NCBI GenBank assembly: GCA_020086605.1
Contig: JACBWW010000018.1
Span: 10,374,206 to 10,438,205 of the forward strand
Direction of reading: 5' to 3'
Source of the DNA: Lanius collurio
Taxonomy: Eukaryota; Chordata; Aves; Passeriformes; Laniidae
DNA length: 64,000 bases
Shown here: in pieces, positions 1 through 12,700 of the stretch
How positions within the stretch are numbered: position 1 is the first letter of the stretch
Layout of the letters: each line of letters opens with the position of its first letter
Notes under the pieces: model-generated
Seen by the model: only the letters and a program-made list of their open reading frames with translations
Databases searched by the model: none
What the model was told of the DNA's origin: nothing
Translations under genes and position numbers: made by a program

Positions 1-3000
1 GCTCACCCTCCACCACCACCCCATTTATCCTGCTGAACTTGCCCCAACTCCCCATAAAACTAAGTACTGCCCAACTTCTGGGTCAGAGTACTGCCATATT
101 CCCCAACTCATCTGCAGGACTGTCACCCTTGTTTCAAGAGGGGCTCACAACTTTGTACTTTTTGGCTCAGACCAGTAACACAATTCCACTGACTGGGCAG
201 GAAATGGTTCTTACCTCTTTCCACAAGGCTTACCTTCAGATGGAGAGCCTCTCATGCTATGCCCTGATCCTGGAAATAGTGGGACTAGTTGAAGGCTCTT
301 GCTACAGAGGTTATGTCAATACAAGGTATCAGGCTGAAACAGTAACTCAAGTGTTTTGCTTTTTTTACTTTCTCCAGACAGGAAGGTAAGTCTAAATGCT
401 CTTGTTAAAAACAGATGAGAGCAACTGAATTAGTTTTACATAAAACTAGCTGTTATAGTAGAGTAAAAAATACTGCTTAAAGAAGGGAGTACTCAAAAAT
501 ACTGGTCAAGTTCATGTCAGTAAATTTTTAAACATAGCTGACTTCGTTTTTTTTTAGCTGTGTAATAAAATTCATACAGCTGCTCAATATTTTCAACTAT
601 CTGACAACTGTTTAATCTGCCCTTTTTCTTGAAATACAATTAATCCAATAGTAGCACAATCCCTCTAACAACAGGATTATTATGAGACATTATTTTTCAT
701 GCCACATAGTCCTGACATATTTAATAGGACGGTACGTTATGAGTGATACAACTGCCAAACTGATATGACATCATCTACTATCAGCACTGTGTGTATCTGT
801 GAAGGCAGAACGCCCAGAGATCATTAACACATCTCAACAGAACTGCATATCTTCACATGCCTGATGAGCTGCATTACTGTCCAGTCCCAAGTAAAATATT
901 CCGTCTCAATTGAATATCTTAAAATGACAAAACTACAAACTAATTAGTATTTGTAATTTTGTATTTTTACCTTTACTATCAAACCCAGCTGACAGAAAAT
1001 GCAAAATTGCATATACTTTCCAAACTGATGAAAACAATCTTGAGACAAATTAAATACAAGTAAAAACTGTCATATTTTAAATAGAAGTTAGTATGAGTGA
1101 GGTTCTAAAATGGTCTTAATGCTCTTCTATGTAGCAAAAACTGAGACAAACACAGCACCTGTAAAAGTGTATCTAAATCTTATTTCAAAAACACTACCAA
1201 TTAACAGGTACCACTTTTAGATATATCACATTAAAGGTTTGTTGGGAAGATAAAATCAATTTTTCTTGTAGAAGATAAGCAAAAAATGCTTTGATCAGTA
1301 ACCAAATTTCTTCAAGATGTCTATTAGTCTGTCCAGTCTTCAGGCAACTTTATGTCATAAGCTGTAGCAAATGCTCTGATCTCCAAAGGTTGCTCCATCA
1401 TGGGAGACTTTCAGACACCCCTGTTTGTTTCAGAGACTTACTCCCTACTTTGAACATCTCCACAACAGAACTCACAACTCTGCAGGCTATTTGAAAGGTT
1501 CAGCTGGTAAATATACCAAGGCCTTTTTGCCTTCTTAATGTGTAGTGAAGTTTCTCTCCTGTAGATTTGAGGCTAGTGAAAAGAGAATATGTTAAATTCC
1601 TGCTTCAAATTAAACAGTGACAGTGGTAAAATGGTTATCCAGAATGTGTCCTCTAGGACACTACCTGGAGCAAGAGGACTATATAATGTCTTGGGTATCT
1701 TCTGTCTCTCTGGGTGTGCCATTGCCAGGGTGAAAACCACCACCACATAAAGATGTAGTATGAGGCACATGGTGCCGAGTTACCTTCAGCAGAGTGATTT
1801 GAAGAGAATCAGGTTCAACTCGTGTCAGAGCTCTGTCTGGGAGCACTGCAACCCTGCCTGCTCAGCCCAGCAAACACCTCCAGGCTATCAAGTGCTCCTA
1901 AGTCAAGGAGCTTTAAACAAAAGGGCAATAGGCGGACATTATACTCGGGCAGATGTTGATGAAACTAAAATTCCTCAGTGAGAACAAAGTGCAGAATACC
2001 AGTGACAGGCACAAACTTCTGTCCACAGTGCCAGACTGAAAGCCCTTCTGCTCTGCCTTAGAGAGAGAACCTTCTTGCTAATGAGCATTTTCTTTAGCAG
2101 TGACTTTGTGATGACAGAAAAAATCACAAGCTGAACACAGGTGTTAAAGCAAAGCAATTGTTTCACATATCCTGCAACTGCAGGATCTTACCTTAGAGCA
2201 GGAGAAGGAGTGGAGGGAATCTCATTGAGGGACTTTATACTGGAATCTTGGCACCACAGCCTGGCACTTCACTAGAAATCACCAGACAAACTTCCTTCTG
2301 TACTTCATTTAAGGATTCACATTAAAGAAGGTTCAGGAGAATTGGAAAGATACCCAGAGGAGAAAAAAATTACCAAGATGTAGCACAGGTTGAAGAGCAG
2401 AATGTAACAGAAGAACAAGAAAAATGGCACATCAAGATAGGGCTGACAAGTAAAGAGACAGAGTCTGAACACAGCTAGAGTAGATGCTCCAACTCAGGGT
2501 GCACGATTGAAGGAAATGGTGTATGATTTGACCTTCTGTGTTTCAGCACAAGAAAAAGTGAATTATAGTTCTTCAGCCCTCTTTGAATGATGTTAAATGT
2601 ATAAACATTTCTTATCTCCAATGTTTGTGGAATACAAATCACTCACAGCTTGAACTTGATATTATACTGAAATTAAAATGTTTAATCATTTTACATTTTG
2701 GAAGCTGATTTACACATAATTCTGAGAGAAGTACAGTAATTTAATATTAGCAATAAGCAAATATATAAGAATAATTACACATTAATTATAATTTGTTTAA
2801 AAAATACAAAAGTAATTGACAGCTTCAAAAATAGACTTTTTACTCCCTTTTAGCTAATAATAATAGGATTTAAAAATGGCCTTGAAAATACTAATAATAC
2901 AGATTTTTACAAGTTGGACAGCATACCTGGAACTAGTTTTAACATATCTGTGCTGGCCACACCAGATAAGATTGTGTTTGGTCTTTATAAAATTTTTAAA

Positions 3001-3608
3001 AATTGAGCTACAAGCTAGCTATGAAGTATCTGCTACAAAAATCCTGGATTTTTTTAACGGAGTGTTGAAAACCTATTTGCTTTTGTATTTCATCTTTATC
3101 TACTGCACAAAAAATGTGATCACAGCGCTCAGCATCAACCAACAGGTGGTAACAGGCTACTACCAAAAAAATGTCTTTGTGCACAATTGAGTTCATCACA
3201 ACTCAGCCCCAACAATCATTTTGTTTCTCAGCAATGCCTAGGGGAGTAAATGTGCCTTTTACCCTTCCTTGATGATTAACATACTGAAGATTTTAAAGAT
3301 CCAAAGGGAGGCGAGTTAAAACAGCCCATGTGTAGTACATGGTAAGATGTGAGCAGCTGGGCCACCCAAAGGAGGTCACTGAAGGGACACAAATGCTGCA
3401 GCTGGACCACAGCTGCCACAGGGACGATGGGAAGGTTCATTACAGTATGGTAAGTAATCCAGCAGCAGGGGGGTAACTGAAATACCACACAATTTATAAC
3501 ACACCATCACAAATTTCAGTTATGGTTTTTTACTGTCCTGTTAATGTCAAGATGTTACAAAATATGAATTAAAACATCTTAATTCTTCTAAAATTAAAAT
3601 GCCAATTT
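1..3608. other. GK5 3' flank; 3' UTR plus intergenic DNA, no gene recognised
   Basis: Downstream of the GK5 stop codon. The proximal part must contain the 3' UTR, but I cannot fix its end. Minus-strand ATTAAA hexamers occur near 2690 and 2734; no strong AATAAA stands out close to the stop. The stretch is AT-rich with short open frames on both strands that resemble nothing I know. Human TFDP2 would be expected further to the left, but none of its exons is visible. Confidence 0.5.
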
Positions 3609-3745
3609 CTACCAGTGTGGTGAGTGTTTCATTGCTTGTAGCCATGCATCCATAGCAGGTCTGTATTCCTCTGAATCCTTTTGGGGCTCAAACACTGCTT
3701 CTATTCGCCTTAGCTTCTTTAGTTGTTCTTTGTCAGTCCAAAATC
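3609..3745 (-). CDS. GK5: GK5 coding exon 16 (stop)
   Basis: Encodes FWTDKEQLKKLRRIEAVFEP and then the C-terminal helix, ending in HSPHW and TAG at 3609-3611. The human protein, as I recall it, runs about three residues further (NWYNKT end). Acceptor tttatag. Confidence 0.95.
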
Positions 3746-6700
3746 CTATAAACACAAAATTCATTCTCCAGCTCAACTGCAAATATGTTATTTTTGATTT
3801 GTTTTAATCTATTTCCAAGAGATCCAAAGCAGAACACAGTAAGAAATCATTACAGCCTTTCTTTACTCTACCAACAACTTTCTCAGAGGGAAGCATATTT
3901 TTAACATTGTGAAAATCCTTTCCAATAGGATCCACTTGTTTGGAATCCTGACAACAGTGCATCTGTTTAACTGGGACGGTTTCCAAGGAACAACTCTGGT
4001 ACACTGAAGTTCCCTTACGTTTCATCCACAAAGTGCTTTTGGTTGCAGGTCTTTCTCAACAAAGAAGGGCCACAGAAACCGAGACTTAGCTGCTTTCCTA
4101 CTGTCTTAAGAAATTGTATAAATGGCAAGAAACAGCTGGTGTTACAGATTCCTATTAATTTATGTTATTAAATCATTCTTGTCTGCCATGGGTCTCAACT
4201 TTCTTGCACTTTTAATTGCCGAATAAGTCTTACCCAAGCATATAGCTTTTACCTCAATTTGTGTTATTTATATCAAAGCACTTTAACAAGAACATGTTTT
4301 GTAGGTACACATTGAGCAAAAGCATCAACAGTTTGTAGCTTTAAGTCTGGTTAACAATATGAAACACTTCTGTGTGAGTAGAGTTGTTTTTCCTGTCAAT
4401 AATTTATTTCATACTTCCATTCCTGTGAAAGCCTCAAAGGATAAAGGCTGTGTTCACAGATCACAGGATACAGCTTCACTGGGAATGTCAGGGTTCCAGG
4501 TGAGCACGGTGGCTCCCTGGCCACATGGTCCATCTCCAGCCAGCACCACTCAGGCAGCACCAGAATGGGAATGGACATGGAGTACCTGAGTCAAGGAACA
4601 GGAGGCAGAGAAGACAGGATTCACCTTTCTTCTCTAGTAATACATTGTTCTAATTGTACTGTACAGAGAAACATAAACACTATTTACCTTAGATTGCCAC
4701 AAAAACGGTTAAAGTAATCCTTTGGGGGGGTTTTACAATTGTTTGAAGTTATGCCCTTTTTTTTTTCTGATCTCTTTTCTATTGTATTTACAACATGAAT
4801 TATAAAGGGGGAAAAAAAGCTTTTTTTATGTCTACGTACCTGAAGCAAGGCCTGCTAGAAAAGCTGCACCAAGACTAGACATGTCTGAATTTGCAGGTTT
4901 TTCTATTTTCTTATTAATTAAATCTGATGTCATCTGCATGACAAAACCATTATTACTGACACCTCCATCAGCTCTATACGGAGAAGGGAAGAAGTAGTTA
5001 AAAAAATGTGTTAAGTGCTTATTGCCAACATTTCAGAAATCATGTTCAGAAAATATCAACTTTTGGTATTTCACACTTATGCATAAATCTTCCTGTCACT
5101 CATGCACAAATGCATTTTCACTTTATGGGTAAATTTAGAGGCCAGAACAAGGTGCCAAAAAAAACCCCCAAACCACCAAAACAACCCCAAACCACCTTTA
5201 TAAACTGGGGTAGGAAAGATAGACAGGGACATAGGACACTATCAAAAGCTCTGAAAGCTCTGTCTTTTGAATCTATACATCATCTTGGCTGAAATGTTAG
5301 GGTTTATAACAGAAGCTTTACATAGTTACCACCACAATATGACAACAGTCAAAACCATTACACTAAACAAACCCTTTCAAGTGTTCTCAGGTCTGGAAAA
5401 ATACCTTTTCCTTTACTACCAAATCTTTGTATTAGTTAGCTAAAATGCCTTCACCGTTGCTCCTTTTTAGGAGGAAGTTCAGACTGAGGCTTCCATCTGT
5501 CTGTTTTCCTAATCTGAGACCAATCTAATGGAGAAAACTAGAACTTAGCAATGCTGATCTTTAATCATCTGAGATTTAAAAGCAATCACTCTTACCAACA
5601 AAGATAACTATAACAAAAAACAATCTTTGAAATGTCCTAGATAGGTTCATTATACTCTTGTACTCCAATATCAGCCATGTGTGGAGCTGTTGCTCTATCA
5701 AATGTGGTGCAAAGAAGACATCTAGTGTTTATTGCTATAGAAAGTGTTGGGTAATAAAACTCATTAGTCACAGGATATGTCAACTAAAGCTGAGAGTTCT
5801 TTCTCTGAGCTTTCAGAGAAAGATGGTGTTGAGACAAGCAAAGAAAAGTAACAGAAATCTAGAGGACTAATAAAAACAATGCCCAGAGACCAGGAAGGAA
5901 CAAGGAATACAGGACAATGGCTAAATAAGGAATGAATTAATTTATGGAGTAAAAACAACAAAAAAATCAAACGTAATTGACAGATACAAAAGATGTGTGA
6001 ACATAAGGATGGTAGAGCAGTTTACATCCCTACTGAGAACCCCACTGAGTGTCTCATAATGTTTTAACATTTAATCCACAAGCTGAATTGCTACTGATGC
6101 TAGTTAAGTAATACACACACTATATAAAACTGCAATTTTACATCAATGAATAAAAAAAGAACATGATCATACAATTTAAAATTTACATTGCAATGTAAAT
6201 GGAATCAGAATTCTAATGCTCCCTAAGCTGTATTTTCATATATTTCCCCTATATTAAGAGTTTTTAAGAGTTTGCAGTCTTAATGTGACTTTTCAAATCT
6301 CAGATGCAATTTTCTGCATAAAAAAGTTTCCTAAGTAATCAAAGTTCTGATACTTTTCATCTTCTCTTCACTAAACCCCTAACCCCAGCTGTTTCTTCAC
6401 CTTTGCCTAGTCTTTCCATATACATGATGGAGAGCAGAAACTTTTACCTCCTCCCACTTCATACTCTCACTTTTTTTCCACTGAGATTCCCATTTCTGTC
6501 TGCACGCCTGCCAGTCTATTCTTCCTTTGCAGAGGCACAGGAGGGACAGGAATGGCTGCCTCTCCTCCTGACTGCAGTGCCACGCTGTCCCCTCTGCCCG
6601 AGGGAAGAATTTGGTTGCAGAGCTTTCTGAGCCCCAGAGGGCTGGAGTGTGTGACCTACTGGTATGCTCAAAGACAGTCCCTACACCAAAATGTGAAATG

Positions 6701-9700
6701 TGGTCTTCCAGCAATGTTTCATTCAGCTAATTTTTTCCCAAATGTCAAGAAAGCATATTCTATGGATTATACTTACTGCCCTAAATTTGATATGGTTCTT
6801 CCGAGATTAAAGCAAAACCAATGTCTTAACATTGAACTGTAAAACTGTTCTCCCTCTTTCACTCACAAACAGAACCAGTTTTAACCAATGTTTTCAAAAA
6901 ATACTCTGAAAAACCTCGCACACAAAATGTCAGCATGAAAGAATGATGACAAAGGATAGAATGACCTTTGTTGTAGGCATTGCTATATGCACTCTAGTGC
7001 TACCTAAAAACATGGATTTACCTTCTTTTCAATTTTTGTTTTAATAATTAGAGCAATTCATTACTCACCTGCCAACAATCACCAATGCCAATAGCTGTGG
7101 GTAGACTCTACTGCTGCTTAAGTTACATTAACATTTGACTTGGAAATAAATCATCTACTTCTAAACAACAGAATTTTTTACAGTAAGATAAAATACATAA
7201 TAAAGCTCACACCTATTTAAAAATCAAAATCTCATATATGAAATTTAAAAGTTACAGGGAACTTACCGAATAGTTCGAAGAGGAATGTGCACCTTCTTCA
7301 CAATTATATCATAAAGCAGTTTGTTTCTTTAAAAAAATATTTAGTTGAATTAAGCATTATATAGTCCACAAAGTGTTTTCAGTATCTACATAGTCAGAAA
7401 ATAAACGCAAGGCAAGAAAAGCCTCAGTTCTGTCAGAACGTCTGAAATAGCTAAAAAGTTTCTAGAATGCATAAATAAAAAACCCAAACCCAGTGAAACC
7501 AGTCTTTGTCTTCATTACAAAGGCACAAGTATTGCTAAACCATATTCTATTCCATAGCAAGTCACTGTATAAGGTTAATTTTTCCCACTGAAAGTTACTG
7601 ATAAGGTTCTAGAGATGGAATTGTTGATGTAACAGCTTAGAGTGAGGAAAGTAGGCCAACAGAGTGCTAATTGGAGTTTATCCAGCTGTTCTGTTAGGGG
7701 AATATCTGAAGGCTTCAAGTTTGACTTTTTCCTGAAACCATTTTATTTAATGGGAGAAAATCTTAACACAAAGGATCTCTACTTTTTTGTAGTTATTTGT
7801 AAGCAGTACTTGAATGAGATGATATTCTTAACATCCTTTAAATTAAAGAGACCCATGTGTCAGTTCAGGAATTACAGTGCAGAAAGAAGATGCATTAGAA
7901 ACCAGTTGCAGCAATTCAGAATGCTGCCCTCCTCCAGACATCCTATTTGGGCTCTTTGCAGGAGATTTTTATGCCCAAAGCAAAGCTGTTGACTACACAG
8001 ACGGAATCACATCAGGGCTCCCTAACTGGCCACAGCGCAGTGTGAGCCAGGCTCAATCCATACTCAGCTCTAGTCTGAGGCATAATGGGGGTTGGCAGTG
8101 AGCTACTGATGTGGTATCAGCAGTGACCAGCAGTGGTATCTTTAGCCTTCACAGATGTGGAAGCTGCTGTCCATTCATATCTTTAAAGATGTTTAAGAGG
8201 CCTGTTACTTTGTTTTATAAAACACCAAAATTTCAAACTTTAAACAAAGGCTAATAAAAAACTTCCAGCTTCAGGGATACTTTAAACACAGCTGGAGAGA
8301 ACTACAGCTTCTGACAAAACTGTCAGGAGAGCAAGGACAAACTTTTTACAGAAAACACTTTTAGAACATACAGAAAACAACATAATTTAAGAATCTCTAT
8401 ATGGTCACTTAATGACAAAAACTCTGAACTAACAAATATACACAAGTTTCTTTGAAAAGTGTTAAAAAAAAGGAAGCAGCTAAAACTCCCTTATAACTCC
8501 TTTTCAGTGTAACAGTAATGTATTGTACAAACTATAGAAGTCCATGTATCCATTTAACATTGCTGATCTAAATAAAAGCAAATGTAAGAAAATGTAAGCC
8601 AGAGAGTTTAGAAAACAGTACCTGAAAGCTACAGATTCCAACATAGCTCGAACAAGATGGTTTCTGTTAGTGGAAGGTTTCAGGCCCATGAAAGAGGCAC
8701 ATAAATATGGGTCATACCCAGAAACCTGGGGAAAAGATGTCACCATGAGTTCAGTGAATTATATTTGAAGGCTTTTAAGAAAGAAGTTAAAGAGTAAGAA
8801 AAAGATAACTTACGACAATTACAGGCAGCATAGTGAAAGAAGAAAATTGAAAACAGTATGTAAGAGGTATATAGTGTTATTTTAGCTAACTCACTGAACA
8901 GTTTAAATTGCTTCTTTCAACGGCAAAATGCTTAAGTGACTTCTTCCAAATCAGACAAGCTAAAAAGACTAATCCAAATAATTTCCCTTTAAAATACATT
9001 TAAAGTACACACTAAGTGCCTAGGACAGGGCATACTGACATTACTGATATTACTGTTCTCTAACAAGATTTCACTCACACCCCCTCCTGAACTACTGAAA
9101 GAAAGATGAATCGACTTTTAGAAGTAATACTGAAAAGGACAATAATACTTTTTATTGGTGTATACGACAGCCTGTTATCAGTGACACTGAAGGAAACTGG
9201 GCTATCTGGAGAAGAAATTTAATTCTTTTTCACTTTGTTCCATTAGCATACAGAACTCAGACAAAGGTAAGGTTAAAGAAGTTAAGTTTCTTCAGAAAAA
9301 AAACACTAGTCCTGGGAATGATCAAACTGAGCATGGAAGACAAACGAAGATTTAAAAAACCTCAAACTTTTAGAAACACACTGAGAGATGAGCTGGTATA
9401 CACTGAAACCAAATAAGTTATTAAGACTTTTAAGAGAGAAGTCTATTATATTGAGTTTGATCATTCCCAGGAGAAGTGCTTAAATATTGTTTTTCATAAC
9501 ACCAGGACTTGCAATCTTGCTAATATTTAAGTACTCTAAAATATTCTGATGAATTACAACCTACATCTTGAAACAAGTCAGAATAAAATGAAATTATTTT
9601 AGAACAGTGCTTAGAACAGTTGTCTCAATGAAAGCTCTGCACTTCATAGCAGAAAAGCTGTGACATTGGTTTGTGTTTCTGCAGGCGTTGCCTGTGTTAC

Positions 9701-12700
9701 TGGGAGCAAAGAATTTCATTTATCTGTTCTCCACTAATTTTCCTATTTGGTAGGGTTTTTCTCAAGGGGGAGATGGCATTTAACCATTCTGATAAGGAAA
9801 ATGGTCTTCATGTAGCATGATGAGCAACAGACAACAACCACCTCAGCAGTACAGAATAAATACTGTGATAAGATGTAAATTATTACCTTTAAAAATGTAA
9901 AAATTCATTTTAATTGGGTTATTAAAATATATACTTGACTATATTATTAATAATAATTTTACCTGCAAACCTGGAATGAAACAAACACCTTGAGAATCAG
10001 CAACACTCTGTGCCATTTCTGCTGTTTCATCCACATTGGTGAAAAGTTCTGTAAAGATACACAGGTTGTATGATGTTATTATTTCCTTCAATTTCTTCCT
10101 TTTGTCTCACTAAGGGAAAAATCTAGTCAGACTACTTCTTTTGTAATATTTCCAAACTACATGTTCCAAGGGAAACAATCACTTCTCCTCAACTTCATGT
10201 CCATCAGTCATATTAATAAACCCAAACTCTTCAGATGAAGGATAAACTCAAAAGGATCCTCTCCTATCTGTTGTGCTGTACCCCCTTGACCTTCACATCC
10301 TGTAAAAGGTCACTAGCTTTCTGAATAGACATAAATTGGAATTAAGAATGATAAAGGAACCCTAATAGTGCTAAAACCTTAGATTCATGAAATATAACAT
10401 ATTTTCCCCATAAAGATGTTGTTACTGTCAGCCCAGCCACCAAATGACTACAGAGAAAGACCTTAATACCCATATTTTATCAGCAGCCTTAGGATCTTTA
10501 CAAGTGACACATAAGATAACCACCTCTTACCACAATAATGCCTTTTGGACAGACACTGCTTTTATTCTCTGTCCAGCCAGTTGCCTCCTTTCACAACTCT
10601 ACAGACATTCCTCTTTAGCTTGTTCTTCACCCACACTTCCAGTTGTAACTAATAATGTCCTTATGTGGCCACATAACATGATTTTACAGAAGACTAGAGG
10701 TCTCCTGTATATGAGAACTATTGCTTTTTCTTGTCTAAAAAAGTGAGTTCTCCTATTAAAGATAAATTAAGTTAATCTAGCTCAATTTACCTTTGAAAAG
10801 CCCATCTTGGTAACTTATCAGGAGTTTCAATTTACTTTTGTAATCTTTATGAATTTGTGGGAGAACTTTGGATTCTACTATGCTCAGACTAATAAACCTA
10901 AATCACATTTTTTCCTTCTTGCTGTCTTTGCTATTACTGAATTATACATACAGCACCTCTACGCCACAACAGAAAATCAAAAATTAAGGAAGACTAACTT
11001 CATGTTGAAATTACACATACTACTTCTTCAAAATTCTAAGAAGTTATATGATTCCACTAAAAAGACTCCCTAAACTAAGTTTGCCTTGATGCAGAAATTA
11101 CTATTTCCAAACCTTTACCACTATTATGTTTCCTCTTCATCCATGTTGAACCTCGTCACTGTTATTGAAGCCATTAGCTTACCTTGTGTTTTGGCCCAAT
11201 TCCTTCTGAAGAGCTAAAGTTTTTCAATTCTCTAAAGCTGATAAAAGTTTCTGAATTCTGCTTCTTGCAATAATACTTTCAGAAAATAAAGGCCTTACTT
11301 GTTACAGAGTTTAAAGCAGCTTGCCTTTTATTTACCCCATTTCTAAAACTTCCCCCCCTTCTTTTCCTGTGGTAGCAACTAGGGCATGACCATTTTACTA
11401 CTAACTAGCGAAAACTCCTTTATACTTCTGTATATACCAATGATATCCATTTTAAGTATAGGTAAGTTCCATATGGATACTTCTCCATTTTAATTATGGA
11501 ATCTGAAGTAGCAAGCTTATATATGTAGCACTGACACCTGACTGTGCAGCACTGAACTGTGTGTTAAACTGAGTCATTACCTCCAAAGCCTAGTGGCTGT
11601 TACTATCTAGCCTTAGTCAAATTTTGGATGATGAAGATGTGAGGACCAATCTGAGTCATACCTAACCCTCAGGAGCACTTACCAGAGCACATATATGTAC
11701 ATATGTACCTAAAGCTGACAGCTTCAAGAAATGTGGAATTTTGTGGAAGCTACACATGAGGAAAACCTTTCCCAGACAATCCAAAGTTTGAGACACTAAT
11801 TGCTTTTTTCTCATCCTAGTAAAAATGTACTAAATCTCTGAGTAAGCCAAATAAATTTCTAAGCCCTAATAAGAACACTGAGAACAACTGTCCTATGAAC
11901 AATCAGTGAGTTCGAACATCAACTACTACAGAGGTAGTATTTTCTTAGTCTGTCATTAAAATCTGGAATGTAAAACCTTTCATTACAAAATAATAACAAC
12001 AGCCAAAAGGCACATTACTTTCATGTGAAGCAACATACTCTTGCTTGAAAAGTTCTTCATGTTATTTTTGTATAAATCAAACCTCTATTAGTTCTGAGAT
12101 GTATAGTTCAAGACCTCTCAAAAGCATTACAGCCAAGTCCTTGTGGAATCAGAAGGTTTGTCATGCTCAAGAGAAAGCAAGTGAGGAGTAAAACGTTTTA
12201 GGAAAATAAAAGCCTAGTTAGGCAGGAGGGTCTGAGGCAGAGACTGAAAAGGAGATGATGGTGCAAAACTCCCTGCAGCAAAGACACTCAGCAGAGCACT
12301 TAAAAGACTGTGCGTTTCTGCTGTCCAAAGCATGTAGACTAGTTTCTTCAATTATGAATAATGACACCAAATCCAGTAACATAACTATGAACCCATAAAA
12401 CAGCTTCTTAAGCAGTTATGTATTTCACCCTCTATAAAATTAAAGAACTTACCTATATCCTGAGCCCATTTTATGGCAGTGCCAATGTCCGATATAGAAC
12501 CTTCAGTTAAGTAAACAACTTCTTCCCCGATCTTCCAACCAATCAGTGGATATAGACCTTATTTATTTTCCATGAAACAAAACACTCAGTTAAATGAAAT
12601 GTTTCCAGGAAAACATATACAAGAATTCCCCACAATAAACCAACCTAAAACATAAATAAACTTTATTAAATTCCTTTGTAGAATTTAAGCTAAAAAAAGT

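Noticed and set aside
39..389. 116-codon plus-strand open frame at the left edge, considered as an exon of the neighbouring TFDP2 gene
   Set aside because: The translation shows no similarity to a DP transcription factor and lacks splice signals.
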